This document shows positions 46,035-54,399 of a stretch of 64,000 bases of DNA, piece by piece. The stretch is taken from positions 62,001 through 126,000 of the forward strand of contig NZ_JAJCIC010000003.1 in NCBI RefSeq assembly GCF_020554865.1, in the 5' to 3' direction. The notes beneath the pieces are model-generated. The model ran no database searches and was not told the DNA's origin. It saw nothing but the letters and a program-made list of their open reading frames with translations. The stretch is from Lacrimispora sp. 210928-DFI.3.58. Lineage in GTDB: Bacteria; Bacillota; Clostridia; Lachnospirales; Lachnospiraceae. Each line of letters begins with the position of its first letter. Position 1 is the stretch's first letter. A program made the translations under genes and the position numbers.

Positions 46035-46103
46035 AAACCACTAGTAAACTAGTGGTTTGAGCAACCCCTAGAAGGGATATTACGTGCCAACCCCTAAAAG
46101 GGG
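46035..46103. repeat. Hairpins resembling an IS200/IS605 end
   Basis: AAACCACTAG-TAAA-CTAGTGGTTT (46035-46058, perfect), then CCCCTAGAAGGG (46065-46076) and CCCC-TAAAA-GGGG (46091-46103). Such CTAG-centred hairpins followed by CCCCT...AGGGG are the style of single-strand transposon ends and their short derivatives. No TnpA or TnpB gene is present. Confidence 0.5.
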
Positions 46104-46263
46104 CATCGAAAAAATATCATCGTATTTGTTTGCACTGCAACCTGTAAACAGGTACTATAATTGAGAATACAGTATGTTAATTAAATATTGTATATCCTTT
46201 AGTTGATAATTCGTAAATCCATAGTAATTATCATTCAAAAAAATATACTAAAGTATTTTATTT

Positions 46264-46334
46264 ATCCCTAGTAGAACTAGGGGTTTTATTAAGCTAAAGC
46301 ATCCAATGAAAAACAGGAGTGGCATCGCCACTCC
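46264..46334. repeat. Second hairpin pair of a possible IS200/IS605 derivative
   Basis: CCCTAG-TAGAA-CTAGGG (46266-46282) and GGAGTGGC-ATC-GCCACTCC (46316-46334, perfect). With 46035-46103 they could bound a 300-base non-autonomous element. Confidence 0.45.
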
Positions 46335-46551
46335 GTTGGAAACTCAAATATTATCTTAACAAGAATGTTTTTTATATGATGTCCACACAATATGGGCAGT
46401 TTATCTTTTTGTGTACCATCCTTTTATCAATTTAAAGAATCGTATTAAACTAAACTGATTGAGTTATGTTGTTTTTTCTTATCTATATGATTGTTACTTT
46501 TATAATTTATAAATATTCATATCAGATAATATAGAAAGTGTAATTTCAGAT
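46335..46551 (+). other. AT-rich gap, nothing recognised
   Basis: No gene or clear promoter is seen between the hairpins and the membrane protein gene at 46552. Confidence 0.4.
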
Positions 46552-47049
46552 ATGCTTTCGTTAGAATATGCTATGCCATATCAATTACTTAAGACAAAAT
46601 ATAATAGAAGGAAAATTATTTATATAATGACACCAGTATTATTTTTGTTATCAATCGGCTGCTATTTTGTAAAGAGTTATCCGATGTTTTATGTGGGAAT
46701 GGGGATTTCTATTATTGCATTGATTTGGATTATTTGGTTTCAATCTAAGGGAAAAAAATTTGAAAATAATGTCCATGAATTTGTATGGAATAAATCAAGA
46801 TATAACAAAGTGGAAATTGATATTCAGGGAATAAAATTAGAAGATAAAAAGATCTGTGAACTTAAAGAAATAGATAGAGTCTTTTTGTACAAAGGTTTTT
46901 TCTTTCTCATAACGAATGAAAAGAAGTTACTTGTACTAAAAACAGTAGGTGTAGAGACAGAAGAACTTATTAAGATTATTAAAGAAGCTGATATCTTATT
47001 TGAAAAAAGAGAAGAACCATTTAATATTTATGAATATTGCAAAAAGTAG
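46552..47049 (+). CDS. YcxB-like small membrane protein
   Basis: A 165-residue protein with two membrane segments (about residues 24-41 and 45-64) and a cytoplasmic beta-rich domain (VEIDIQGIKLEDKKICELKE, then FLYKGFFFLITNEKKLLVLK), a layout like the YcxB-type family. It lies in the cargo between bla and blaR1, facing right. No strong ribosome site is seen (an internal ATG at residue 8 is possible). Whether it belongs to the beta-lactam response is unknown. Confidence 0.6.
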   Translation: MLSLEYAMPYQLLKTKYNRRKIIYIMTPVLFLLSIGCYFVKSYPMFYVGMGISIIALIWIIWFQSKGKKFENNVHEFVWNKSRYNKVEIDIQGIKLEDKKICELKEIDRVFLYKGFFFLITNEKKLLVLKTVGVETEELIKIIKEADILFEKREEPFNIYEYCKK

Positions 47050-47157
47050 TAATTAAAAAAAGAAAAAACATGTCCCTTTTCGGAATTGTGTTCCCGCTCT
47101 CCATCAATGTATAAATATAAATTTGTAATTGTGTCTGCATGACAAGGAGGCTTTCAG

Positions 47158-48153
47158 ATGAAAGATATTTTAAAGCATTATTCTAAGTATATACTCTTAG
47201 ATACACTTGTAGCCGCTACGTTATTTGCAGGTGCTCACGGCATATTATCGCTTTTCCATCTGAAGTTTATAGAATGGTTTTATTATGCGGTAATCGGAAT
47301 CATAACAATAGGAATATTGTTGGGCATATTTCAATTATTGCTAAAAATACGAAAGAACTATGTGAAATATGTAGCAATATGTGTTGAAGCCATTTGTCTC
47401 ATACCTTTGACTTATATTTGCATTTTAATATTTGCTTTTACTTATAAACCGATGCATATAGTTGAAAAAGACGGAATAAAATGTGTTGCCTATGTGAGAG
47501 CCTTTCTGCGGGTATATGTTGATTATTATGAATACAGAAATCCACTTATTACAGGTGATGAAGTACTTTTTACTGATTACTTTGGAAAAGGCGGATTTGA
47601 TCCATTTGTTGATGGTTACGAATATGATAGTATGATAGAAGAAAATGCTGCAATGGATGATACTACTGAAATAACTGATGATTCAGAAGACGAGAGAATA
47701 GATAATGAAAATATATTTTCTCAACAGAAGAAGGAGGATGACACAGCAATAGATACAGACAGTGACGGCTATCCTATGACAGAAGAATTTCAGTCCTATA
47801 AGAAGGAACTAACAGCTGTTGCAACTTATATCAGAAATACCGAGTCATACCAAGGAGTAAAGGCTGGGGATGAACTCAGCGAGTTTCTGGCATATAATAT
47901 TTCGGCTAAGGGATATCCTTACGTTAATATTGCGGAGCAAGTATACGAGCAAGATGGTATTTCAACTATAGCAACGCATTACATTATTATTAATGAATCT
48001 TATGTTGAAAATGGTTCAAGAGAATATGTTTATCAAATTAAATTCAAAGACAAATCCGGTAATGAAGTAGCTTCCACCAAGGTTGTGGATTTCTATCTAA
48101 TAGATACTGAGACATTGGAGATTACGGATGAGAAAACAAATGATTGGCATTAA
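47158..48153 (+). CDS. Uncharacterised membrane protein (331 aa)
   Basis: Three membrane segments (about residues 11-31, 42-64 and 73-96) are followed by an acidic linker (about 160-200) and a C-terminal extracellular domain (about 210-325). The domain includes YIRNTESYQGVKAGDELSEF and a strand-rich end. AAGGAGG precedes the start. It converges on blaR1 and shares the terminator at 48248-48293. Family not recognised; the layout suggests a sensor or surface protein without a catalytic domain. Confidence 0.65.
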   Translation: MKDILKHYSKYILLDTLVAATLFAGAHGILSLFHLKFIEWFYYAVIGIITIGILLGIFQLLLKIRKNYVKYVAICVEAICLIPLTYICILIFAFTYKPMHIVEKDGIKCVAYVRAFLRVYVDYYEYRNPLITGDEVLFTDYFGKGGFDPFVDGYEYDSMIEENAAMDDTTEITDDSEDERIDNENIFSQQKKEDDTAIDTDSDGYPMTEEFQSYKKELTAVATYIRNTESYQGVKAGDELSEFLAYNISAKGYPYVNIAEQVYEQDGISTIATHYIIINESYVENGSREYVYQIKFKDKSGNEVASTKVVDFYLIDTETLEITDEKTNDWH

Positions 48154-48247
48154 TTCGGGAAAGCACCCGATGATGTACAGAAAGCTGTAATTTAACAACT
48201 CACTTTTCCGAAAAGGGAGAAAAACATTTAATATTTATAAGCCTCGA

Positions 48248-48293
48248 AAAAACGAGTAAAAGTTAATTCTACAGTTAACCTTTACTCGTTTTT
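48248..48293. terminator. Two-way terminator between convergent genes
   Basis: Stem AAAACGAGTAAA with TTTACTCGTTTT, extended by GTTAA/TTAAC inside. A and T tracts on both sides serve the 331-aa gene (right) and blaR1 (left). Confidence 0.85.
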
Positions 48294-48294
48294 G

Positions 48295-50100
48295 TTATTT
48301 CTGTGATACCCAGATATTCATGTCTGATAAGATAGACATGGTTATTTCAGTTGCGTTGCCGCCAGTAGCATCGCTGTCTGCACTAATGTTGGTGGCAAAA
48401 AAGTATGTATTATCTGCAGTTTCGATATAACCGATGAACCATCCGTTTACATCCTGTCCATTCACACGGCCAGTTCCGGTCTTTCCGTAGAATGTTCCGG
48501 CATCGGAAGCTGAAAGGCAGATGGCATCTTTTACTGCATTGATATTTTCAGGGGCGAAGCCGAAACTGTTATTCTGCAGCTTGGTTAAAAGTTCGACCTG
48601 TTCTATTGGAGAGATTTCCAAGGAGGATTCCATCCAATAAGAGGAGAAATCGCCACTCATGTTTTCGTTACCATATCCGATTTCTTGAACATAGCTGTAA
48701 ACGTCAGAGGTTCCAAGCTGTTCGTCTACTGCTTGAAAATACCAATTCACAGAGGAGTTCATTGCAGACTGTAAGGTCTGATCTGCGTTCCATGCTTCAA
48801 ATGGATAGGTTTCTCCATTCCATGCAATGAACGAATTTTCCGGTGTAATGACGCCTTCTTCCAATCCGAACAAAGCATCGTATATCTTGTAGGTGGAGTT
48901 TGGAGCAACCCGTAAGGTGGCATGCTCCATGTCATGTATACTCCATGCATCGTTTTCCAAATCGTATAAAACAAAGCTGCCTTCGTATTCTCCGAAGTAT
49001 GTGGAGAGGTCTACATAGGAAATATTCTCAGAAGAGGAATCCCATTGGTAGTGGCTTCCATCTGCTGCGTATGTAGAAATAAAAGGTGCGAATCCAAGGA
49101 GAAGGACAGCAGTCAACATGAATGCAGTCATACCTTTTACTCTTTTTATAAATGTCGGCTTCTCATAAGATGCAATGTTGATAATTCTCCGTTTCATCTG
49201 CTTCATGTTTCCACCAAGACCGGCGGCAAACGGAAATGGAGTAAGTGAAATCTTTTCCGCAAAATTGATCAGTGTATTACCATAATCTGCATAATCATCC
49301 TCCTCAAGCATCTTTAAAACAGAGGTGTCACAGGCAACCTCTCTGTCATTACGCATTTCTTTCAGAGCATACCAGACAAGAGGATTGAACCAATATATTA
49401 CTCCGGCAAAGTTCATTAGATAGTTGGCAATAGCATCTTTGTGCTTATAGTGCTGTAGCTCGTGTAACAGCATGTATCGCATGTCCGATTCGTTATAATC
49501 TGAGATGAGATGAATCGGCAGATAAATACAAGGTTTCAAAAGCCCCACAATAATCGGAGATTTCAAAAATGCAGTACTGTAAACATGGAGATTTCTGTTA
49601 ATTCCCATTTCTTTCATACATCGATGATATAGTTTTCGGACTTCCGGGTTCTGAAGGGGAAGTGCAGATTTTTTCAAGTTCTGTAAGCGGATAGAGGACT
49701 TGATTACCAATATAATCATTGCAAGGATGCCTACAAGCCATATTCCAAATAGTATGTATCCGATGCTGGATGGAGTCTCACTATTTACCGAAAGGGCAAA
49801 GTCATTCATCCAGTCTGCATTTCCGGCTGGATTGATCCCAACAGCTTCTCCTATGGCGGTTCTGGTGCCAGAAGTAGGAGAACTTTTCAGGCTACTGAGC
49901 CACGAGAGAATTTGCGGAAACCCAATTAAACGGAACGGTATAAAAGGAACTACCAACAATCCAAGTAGCAGGAACCACAGATTATACTGCATCCGGCTGG
50001 ATAGGTTGCCTTTGAATATCCGCTTGGCTATCAAAAGAATTCCGATGATACCGCTGATAAATACATTGCATATTAAAAAGCGTATCATAAAATCAGCCAT
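48295..50100 (-). CDS. blaR1: BlaR1 beta-lactam sensor/protease
   Basis: A 601-residue integral membrane sensor. The N-terminal half has four membrane segments and the M56 zinc protease motif HELQH (213-217). The outer C-terminal half is a class D-like penicillin-binding domain with STYK (402-405), SVN (450-452) and KTGTG (540-544). Acylation of the outer serine activates the inner protease, leading to loss of BlaI from DNA. The start lies one base from the blaI stop, so they are one operon. All key residues are present. Confidence 0.94.
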   Translation of the reverse strand: MADFMIRFLICNVFISGIIGILLIAKRIFKGNLSSRMQYNLWFLLLGLLVVPFIPFRLIGFPQILSWLSSLKSSPTSGTRTAIGEAVGINPAGNADWMNDFALSVNSETPSSIGYILFGIWLVGILAMIILVIKSSIRLQNLKKSALPLQNPEVRKLYHRCMKEMGINRNLHVYSTAFLKSPIIVGLLKPCIYLPIHLISDYNESDMRYMLLHELQHYKHKDAIANYLMNFAGVIYWFNPLVWYALKEMRNDREVACDTSVLKMLEEDDYADYGNTLINFAEKISLTPFPFAAGLGGNMKQMKRRIINIASYEKPTFIKRVKGMTAFMLTAVLLLGFAPFISTYAADGSHYQWDSSSENISYVDLSTYFGEYEGSFVLYDLENDAWSIHDMEHATLRVAPNSTYKIYDALFGLEEGVITPENSFIAWNGETYPFEAWNADQTLQSAMNSSVNWYFQAVDEQLGTSDVYSYVQEIGYGNENMSGDFSSYWMESSLEISPIEQVELLTKLQNNSFGFAPENINAVKDAICLSASDAGTFYGKTGTGRVNGQDVNGWFIGYIETADNTYFFATNISADSDATGGNATEITMSILSDMNIWVSQK

Positions 50101-50101
50101 G

Positions 50102-50488
50102 TTAATTACCTCCTTTTTTTGACCTCTTGGAAAGAAGAGAGCGGAGAGTGTCTATTTCCGTTTCGGACAGTCTGTCATTTTCTATATATGCAGACAGCAT
50201 GGCAGTGATGTCTCCATCGTAGTATCGTTCTAGAAAAGAGTTACTTTCCTGACCGATGTATTCACTTTCTTTCACAACTGGAGTGTAAACAAACACCCGA
50301 CTTTGTTTTTCATAAGTCAGAACGCCCTTGTTCACTAGACGTTTAATTAGAGTTTGTATTGTTTTTGGACTCCAGCTCGTAGTCTGTAATAATTTATCAG
50401 TTATTTCATTGGTGCTGATCGGCGCATGTTTCCATACGATTTTCATAACTTCAAATTCAGCTTCAGAAATCTGTGGTAAATCGCTCAT
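50102..50488 (-). CDS. blaI: BlaI/MecI-family repressor
   Basis: A 128-residue winged-helix repressor (LPQISEAEFEVMKIVWKHAP, then WSPKTIQTLIKRLVNKGVLT) with a C-terminal dimerisation part (FLERYYDGDITAMLSAYIEN). It should bind TTAC-N4-GTAA sites, one of which (50509-50520) lies over its own transcription start. GGAGG precedes the start. It controls blaR1, and by site match also the PBP operon and bla. Confidence 0.94.
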   Translation of the reverse strand: MSDLPQISEAEFEVMKIVWKHAPISTNEITDKLLQTTSWSPKTIQTLIKRLVNKGVLTYEKQSRVFVYTPVVKESEYIGQESNSFLERYYDGDITAMLSAYIENDRLSETEIDTLRSLLSKRSKKGGN

Positions 50489-50508
50489 TTCAAATCCCTC
50501 CTTAAATC

Positions 50509-50520
50509 TTACGGCTGTAA
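50509..50520. promoter_or_regulatory. BlaI-type operator of blaI-blaR1
   Basis: TTAC-GGCT-GTAA, at or just after the expected transcription start of the blaI promoter (50528-50556), so BlaI should repress itself. Confidence 0.82.
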
Positions 50521-50527
50521 TAAAAAT

Positions 50528-50556
50528 ATTATAGATGTTATTTGTGTAGTTGTCAA
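50528..50556 (-). promoter_or_regulatory. blaI-blaR1 promoter
   Basis: Minus strand TTGACA (50551-50556), a 17-base spacer and TATAAT (50528-50533): a consensus sigma-A promoter. Confidence 0.85.
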
Positions 50557-50572
50557 TTTAAGAGAAAATAGA

Positions 50573-50622
50573 TTGACTTGAAATCTTACTTATGTAATAA
50601 TTCAAATATTACATAAGTAAGA
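50573..50622 (+). promoter_or_regulatory. Rightward promoter with double BlaI-type operator
   Basis: TTGACT (50573-50578), a 16-base spacer and TAATAA (50595-50600). A large palindrome (16-bp arms, loop ATTCAAA) covers 50584-50622 and contains two sites, TTAC-TTAT-GTAA (50586-50597) and TTAC-ATAA-GTAA (50609-50620). It is divergent from blaI. Confidence 0.75.
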
Positions 50623-50646
50623 ATTAAAAAAAGGAGTGGAATCAGG

Positions 50647-50676
50647 ATGATTGAAATTGTAAATAAAGTGCTTTGA
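50647..50676 (+). pseudogene. Stub of a lost BlaI-controlled gene
   Basis: Nine codons (MIEIVNKVL, then TGA) after AAAGGAGTGG and the double-operator promoter. The frame stops where the sequence changes to the XRE gene's terminator, so the gene was probably cut off by the same event that joined cargo to the relaxase region. Confidence 0.45.
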
Positions 50677-50680
50677 AAAT

Positions 50681-50714
50681 AAGAAAACCAATAGAGTCAC
50701 AAGGAGTCTATTGG
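50681..50714 (-). terminator. Terminator of the XRE gene
   Basis: Stem CCAATAGA with TCTATTGG, and on the minus strand a TTTTCTTATTTTC tract follows. Confidence 0.65.
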
Positions 50715-50719
50715 CATTC

Positions 50720-51067
50720 TTACAGAGTTGGATGGTCTTGCTTGTGCAGCAGATCAAGCAGATAACGAACCATAGGCAATAAATCCGCAGCCTCCTGTTC
50801 CGTGCAGTCATTCAGCAGGGTCAGGAGTTTTTGGAGATTTGGATGTTGGTTTGCGTTGGCTGGGTAGAAAATCTTATCGGCGGGTATCTTCAGATATGTA
50901 ATCAAAGGATACAGCTTATCATATTTGGGGTTACCACGTCCGGCTTCAATATTTAGTATGGTGCGGGTATCCATATTAAGAGTTTCAGCCAGCTTTTCTT
51001 GTGAAAGTCCGAGTTCGGTACGGGCTTCACGCACTGCAATGGCAAGAATTTGTTTTATGTCATGCAT
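50720..51067 (-). CDS. XRE-family regulator
   Basis: A 115-residue helix-turn-helix protein. Residues about 10-65 form the XRE fold (AREARTELGLSQEKLAETLN, then TRTILNIEAGRGNPKYDKLY). A helical extension (LQKLLTLLNDCTEQEAADLL) follows. Regulators of this type stand near the relaxase in Tn1549-like elements. Targets unknown. A ribosome site of moderate strength (GAGGTGAATTAT) precedes the start. Confidence 0.8.
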   Translation of the reverse strand: MHDIKQILAIAVREARTELGLSQEKLAETLNMDTRTILNIEAGRGNPKYDKLYPLITYLKIPADKIFYPANANQHPNLQKLLTLLNDCTEQEAADLLPMVRYLLDLLHKQDHPTL

Positions 51068-51226
51068 TATAATTCACCTCGATAGTAGTTTACAATACCT
51101 ATTAAAACGAGTGAATTGCAATAGAATACAGTGTAGATATGGAGCGTAATACATGGATGTAAAGTATGGGAAAATACATAGAAAAAGAATAGTGAAAAGT
51201 TTTGAGATAGCAGCATATTACACACT

Positions 51227-51276
51227 AAGGTGTATCGCAAAGAAGTATAAAACTTCAACGCGATACACCTTTTTTG
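51227..51276. terminator. Strong hairpin after the relaxase gene
   Basis: Stem AAGGTGTATCGC with GCGATACACCTT, an inner GAAGT/ACTTC stem, then a T run to 51276. It lies just past the relaxase stop (51285, minus strand) and can stop rightward transcription. Confidence 0.75.
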
Positions 51277-51284
51277 TGGGGAAA

Positions 51285-52688
51285 TCAGAGCGTTGTAAAG
51301 TCTTTTTCCGGTTTGTGGTTTGTGGTCTGTTCCTGTCCCGGAGTCCGGTCAAGATACTGGTTCAGATTATCCAGTTTTCGGTTGAGAGCCTGTATGTCTT
51401 TTTCAGCAGATTTATAGGTTTTCTGCAAGGCTTCTTTCTTGGCATACAGAGCATTGTAATCATTACGAAACTTATCAATATCAAAATGTTTTAAGCTGAT
51501 TCCAAAGCGTTTCAGCATATTTTCTGCACCGTCATGGAGCAGGAGTTCTGTTTCATGGTGGCGGAGATAAGCGTCAGGGTCTTTCGATTTCCGGTAACGG
51601 ATGTGATAGATATGATTGCTCTGATATTGTTCAGCGTATTTCAATATCTGTCCTAAATCCTTTAGCTGACGTTCTGTTTCCACAAGACTGTTCCGTGCGG
51701 TTTTTGCAAGAACAGACTTACTTTCAATCTGTTTTTCAAGCTCGATGATAGAACCTGCTTTACTGTAACTGCTGGCAGCGATTTTGAGATTTTCAATCGC
51801 TGCCCAATGCTGCAGACCGGGGCTTTGCGTGAACTTTTCTTCCGAGGTGTCAATGAGCGTTCGGGAAGAATAATCCTTGATAAGAGGTTTCTTTCGGGCA
51901 GGGAATGGGACACGTTTTTGTGTCTGTGCTAAAGCCTTTGTTTCTACCCGTTCCTTAATCCGTTCTTTGGTGTATTCTGCACCCAAAGACTTTAAGCTGC
52001 CACGGACAAAATGCTCCCGGTCAAGGGGGCGGAAGGAAATGTACTTTAAGGCGTTTCCTCCAATGGTTTCGCCTTTGATTTCATAACCTTTTGCCCGTAT
52101 CAGCTCCATGCACTGTTCATATGTATCAGCGTTTTGAATTGCTTCATCAATGTCCTGCTTGAGCTTGATTTTCCACGAGGTGCCATTTCTGCCGGATGTC
52201 CATTCTTTATAACTTTTACCACGCTGGTTTGTGGGAGAAATGACGGATAACTGATGCTTGGAACACAGCTCATCATTCAGGCGGCGAATGTGGTAGTAGG
52301 TCTGTTTACAGTCATGATATTTTTCGTGATTCACATTATCTGCGGCACAGAAAATGATGTGGTTGTGAACGTGACCTTTATCAATATGAGTGGAAACGAT
52401 ATAAGAAAATTTCCCCTCTAACAGCTTGTTGGCAAGCTCCACACCGATCTGATGTGCTTCCTTATAAGATACCTCTCCCGGAGCGAAAGCCTGTATCAGA
52501 TGAAAGGCTTTGTTGGGGTCTGCCTGATTTGTTTTTGACAGAGCAAATTTGAAGTCAAAGGCAGCGGTTTCAGGACTGCATCCGAAGGAAGAAATGAGAA
52601 TACTTTCATCTGTTTTTTGGGGATTACAGATATAGTTTACTGCCTTATGGACGGTTGCCTGGATAGCATGGATTTTTGTGATTGCCAT
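51285..52688 (-). CDS. MobP/VirD2-type relaxase
   Basis: A 467-residue relaxase that nicks oriT and pilots the strand. The N-terminal catalytic domain has a Tyr in VNYICNP (Y19) and the metal triad in HIDKGHVHNHIIF (about 101-113). The C-terminal half is helical and charged (about 290-455), as usual for contact with the coupling protein. The start overlaps the end of mobC. The ribosome site lies inside mobC (AGGAGCTGATGAAACAGGT). Confidence 0.93.
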   Translation of the reverse strand: MAITKIHAIQATVHKAVNYICNPQKTDESILISSFGCSPETAAFDFKFALSKTNQADPNKAFHLIQAFAPGEVSYKEAHQIGVELANKLLEGKFSYIVSTHIDKGHVHNHIIFCAADNVNHEKYHDCKQTYYHIRRLNDELCSKHQLSVISPTNQRGKSYKEWTSGRNGTSWKIKLKQDIDEAIQNADTYEQCMELIRAKGYEIKGETIGGNALKYISFRPLDREHFVRGSLKSLGAEYTKERIKERVETKALAQTQKRVPFPARKKPLIKDYSSRTLIDTSEEKFTQSPGLQHWAAIENLKIAASSYSKAGSIIELEKQIESKSVLAKTARNSLVETERQLKDLGQILKYAEQYQSNHIYHIRYRKSKDPDAYLRHHETELLLHDGAENMLKRFGISLKHFDIDKFRNDYNALYAKKEALQKTYKSAEKDIQALNRKLDNLNQYLDRTPGQEQTTNHKPEKDFTTL

Positions 52689-52978
52689 ACCTGTTTCATC
52701 AGCTCCTTTACTTCGTTTACATCGGCTTTATAAACATTGCCAGTAGCATTCATCCGCTTGGCAATCTGGTTCAGATTATTGCCGATACGGGCGAGCGTGG
52801 TGTTGTATTCCCGCAGGTGTTCGTAGTTTACATCGTAGACATAGCCATACAAAATCAGATGCCGAATAAATGCGGATTTGCTCTTCATGCCGGAGGCTTT
52901 CCATTTCTGATCTAAGATGTATTGCTCGTCATCGCTGAGATAGATTTTAAGTTCATTTTGTCTTTCTCGGTTTGCCAT
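52637..52978 (-). CDS. mobC: MobC-like relaxosome protein
   Basis: A 113-residue ribbon-helix-helix type accessory protein (ELKIYLSDDEQYILDQKWKA, later the MobC signature LARIGNNLNQIAKRMNATGN). It helps open oriT for the relaxase. The start at 52978 follows an AAGGAAAGGA tract; longer frames run back through oriT and are not credible. It overlaps the relaxase by 52 bases. Confidence 0.9.
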   Translation of the reverse strand: MANRERQNELKIYLSDDEQYILDQKWKASGMKSKSAFIRHLILYGYVYDVNYEHLREYNTTLARIGNNLNQIAKRMNATGNVYKADVNEVKELMKQVWQSQKSMLSRQPSIRQ

Positions 52979-53087
52979 TGCAGTATCAGTCCTTTCCTTA
53001 TTTGTATAAAAGATTTTCAAATATGCCGTAGCCGGCGGTTGTTTTTTGCTTTTAGGGGGACAGGGGGATATGCCCCATGCAAGCCAA

Positions 53088-53190
53088 TTTCTGCAAGTTT
53101 TCACTTGGTAGAAACTTGCGGAAATGGTGCCTGTGAGGGAACACAGGCAGTGCTTGCTATTCTTCTGCAAATTACCCGTAGGGAATTTGC
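53088..53190. other. oriT: Origin of transfer (oriT)
   Basis: Three consecutive inverted repeats directly upstream of mobC-relaxase. They are TTTCTGCAAGTTT with AAACTTGCGGAAA (53088-53124), TGCCTGTG with CACAGGCA (53128-53149) and GCAAATTACCC with GGGAATTTGC (53167-53190). Position and structure are those of a Tn1549-type oriT. The nick base cannot be placed. Confidence 0.82.
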
Positions 53191-53528
53191 GTGTTGCGTG
53201 AGTATAGGCGAGCGGTTTGCAACACAGTAGGGCGTTACCGCCCTTGTTATGGATAGCGTTGATAATTCGACTTTGCAGTTGGGCAGAAGCAATAAAAAAC
53301 TGCCACGGTTCATAAGGGCATGGATTGCCCGTAAAAACTCCATAGCAGTTTGTGTGACTTTTTATGATTTTTGATTCTATCCATAATGATTTTATCAATG
53401 GGAAAGGGGAAAGTCAATGGCTGGAGAGAGATAAAAGATTTACAGAGAAATTTAGGGGAATAAGCAAAGATACTGCATATTCTGCATTTAAAATTAGAAT
53501 TGGAAAACCAGAAGAGAGGGGGTGAAGC
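53191..53528 (+). other. Gap between oriT and HTH gene
   Basis: No gene seen. It includes a short hairpin GGGCGTTACCGCCC (53230-53243). The rest is AT-rich and likely part of the transfer-origin region or a regulatory leader. Confidence 0.35.
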
Positions 53529-53858
53529 ATGAATACCGTACATCGTAGAACGGAAATAATCAATATTCTTATTATCAGACGACATACAACAGCGAATGAA
53601 TTGGCACAGGAATTTGGCGTTTCCATTCGCACGATACAGTATGATATTCAGGCTTTAACTCCGGTTTATCCGATTTATACAAAACAGGGAGAGAACGGAG
53701 GAATTTTTATAAGAGAGGATTACAAGCCTTATGCCAATTCGCTGACACCTATGGAAGTAGCTGCCTTGCATGAATTATATGATTGGACGGAGGGCATACA
53801 TAAAAAAGTTTTATTTCAAGTTCTAAGAAAATATGGACCGGATAAATTACAACTTTGA
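53529..53858 (+). CDS. HTH_11/DeoR-like regulator
   Basis: A 109-residue protein with a winged helix (RRTEIINILIIRRHTTANEL, then AQEFGVSIRTIQYDIQALTP) followed by a short helical tail. AGAGGGGGTGAAG precedes the start. It has the N-terminal part of WYL-type regulators but lacks a WYL domain. It stands between oriT and the recombination genes and may control transfer or excision. Its end is followed by a gene-poor 540 bases. Confidence 0.75.
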   Translation: MNTVHRRTEIINILIIRRHTTANELAQEFGVSIRTIQYDIQALTPVYPIYTKQGENGGIFIREDYKPYANSLTPMEVAALHELYDWTEGIHKKVLFQVLRKYGPDKLQL

Positions 53859-54399
53859 TCTTGTCATTCTGATAAAGCACATAATTTTTACAGAACCGTT
53901 CATAGCAGACGGAAGTGTGCTTATGTGCTTTTTAGGCTGACAATTTCAGCTTTGATTTTATCCAAAATGCAGACGATGTCTGCGATTGTACCTTGACAAT
54001 TTCATAAACCAATGCGTACAGGACGTGTGGAATATGTGGAGCCGCTTTGAGGATACGCCATAAGACACCTGCTTTTGCCTTTGGCAGAGGTGGATACGAA
54101 GGAATATTGAAAGCAGATATTGAAGTTAAGGTGTGGAGCGAGAAATATCCGGCATAAATGTGTAGCAGTTACACGGAGGCGTTGATACATATTTTTGATA
54201 ATGATACTTCCGGCTTAGTCCGGTCAGATAAGATGACGGTGCGATACCGATGTGGGTAGTGTAATGAGCTGCCACCTGTACGGATTTTTTAATATCTTCC
54301 AATAAAAGCATATTTGTTTGTTAAGTATGTTTTTATTGGCAGATATGCCATAACCATAGCAAGAGAAAAAGAACACACTTTGAAAAGGTAGGTGGAAGA
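53859..54399 (+). other. Gene-poor stretch, probably a decayed gene
   Basis: No intact gene. Around 53998-54157 two short frames with coding-like content (MRTGRVEYVEPL, then AFAFGRGGYEGILKADIEVK) are separated by a stop and shift, which suggests a decayed gene of unknown kind. Confidence 0.35.

Noticed and set aside
46035..46334. Hairpin cluster considered as a CRISPR or integron attC array
   Set aside because: The hairpins differ in sequence and spacing; no constant repeat with unique spacers and no integron integrase.
51153..51494. 113-aa plus-strand frame beginning before the relaxase hairpin
   Set aside because: It runs through a strong terminator hairpin and then antisense to the relaxase gene; no good ribosome site.
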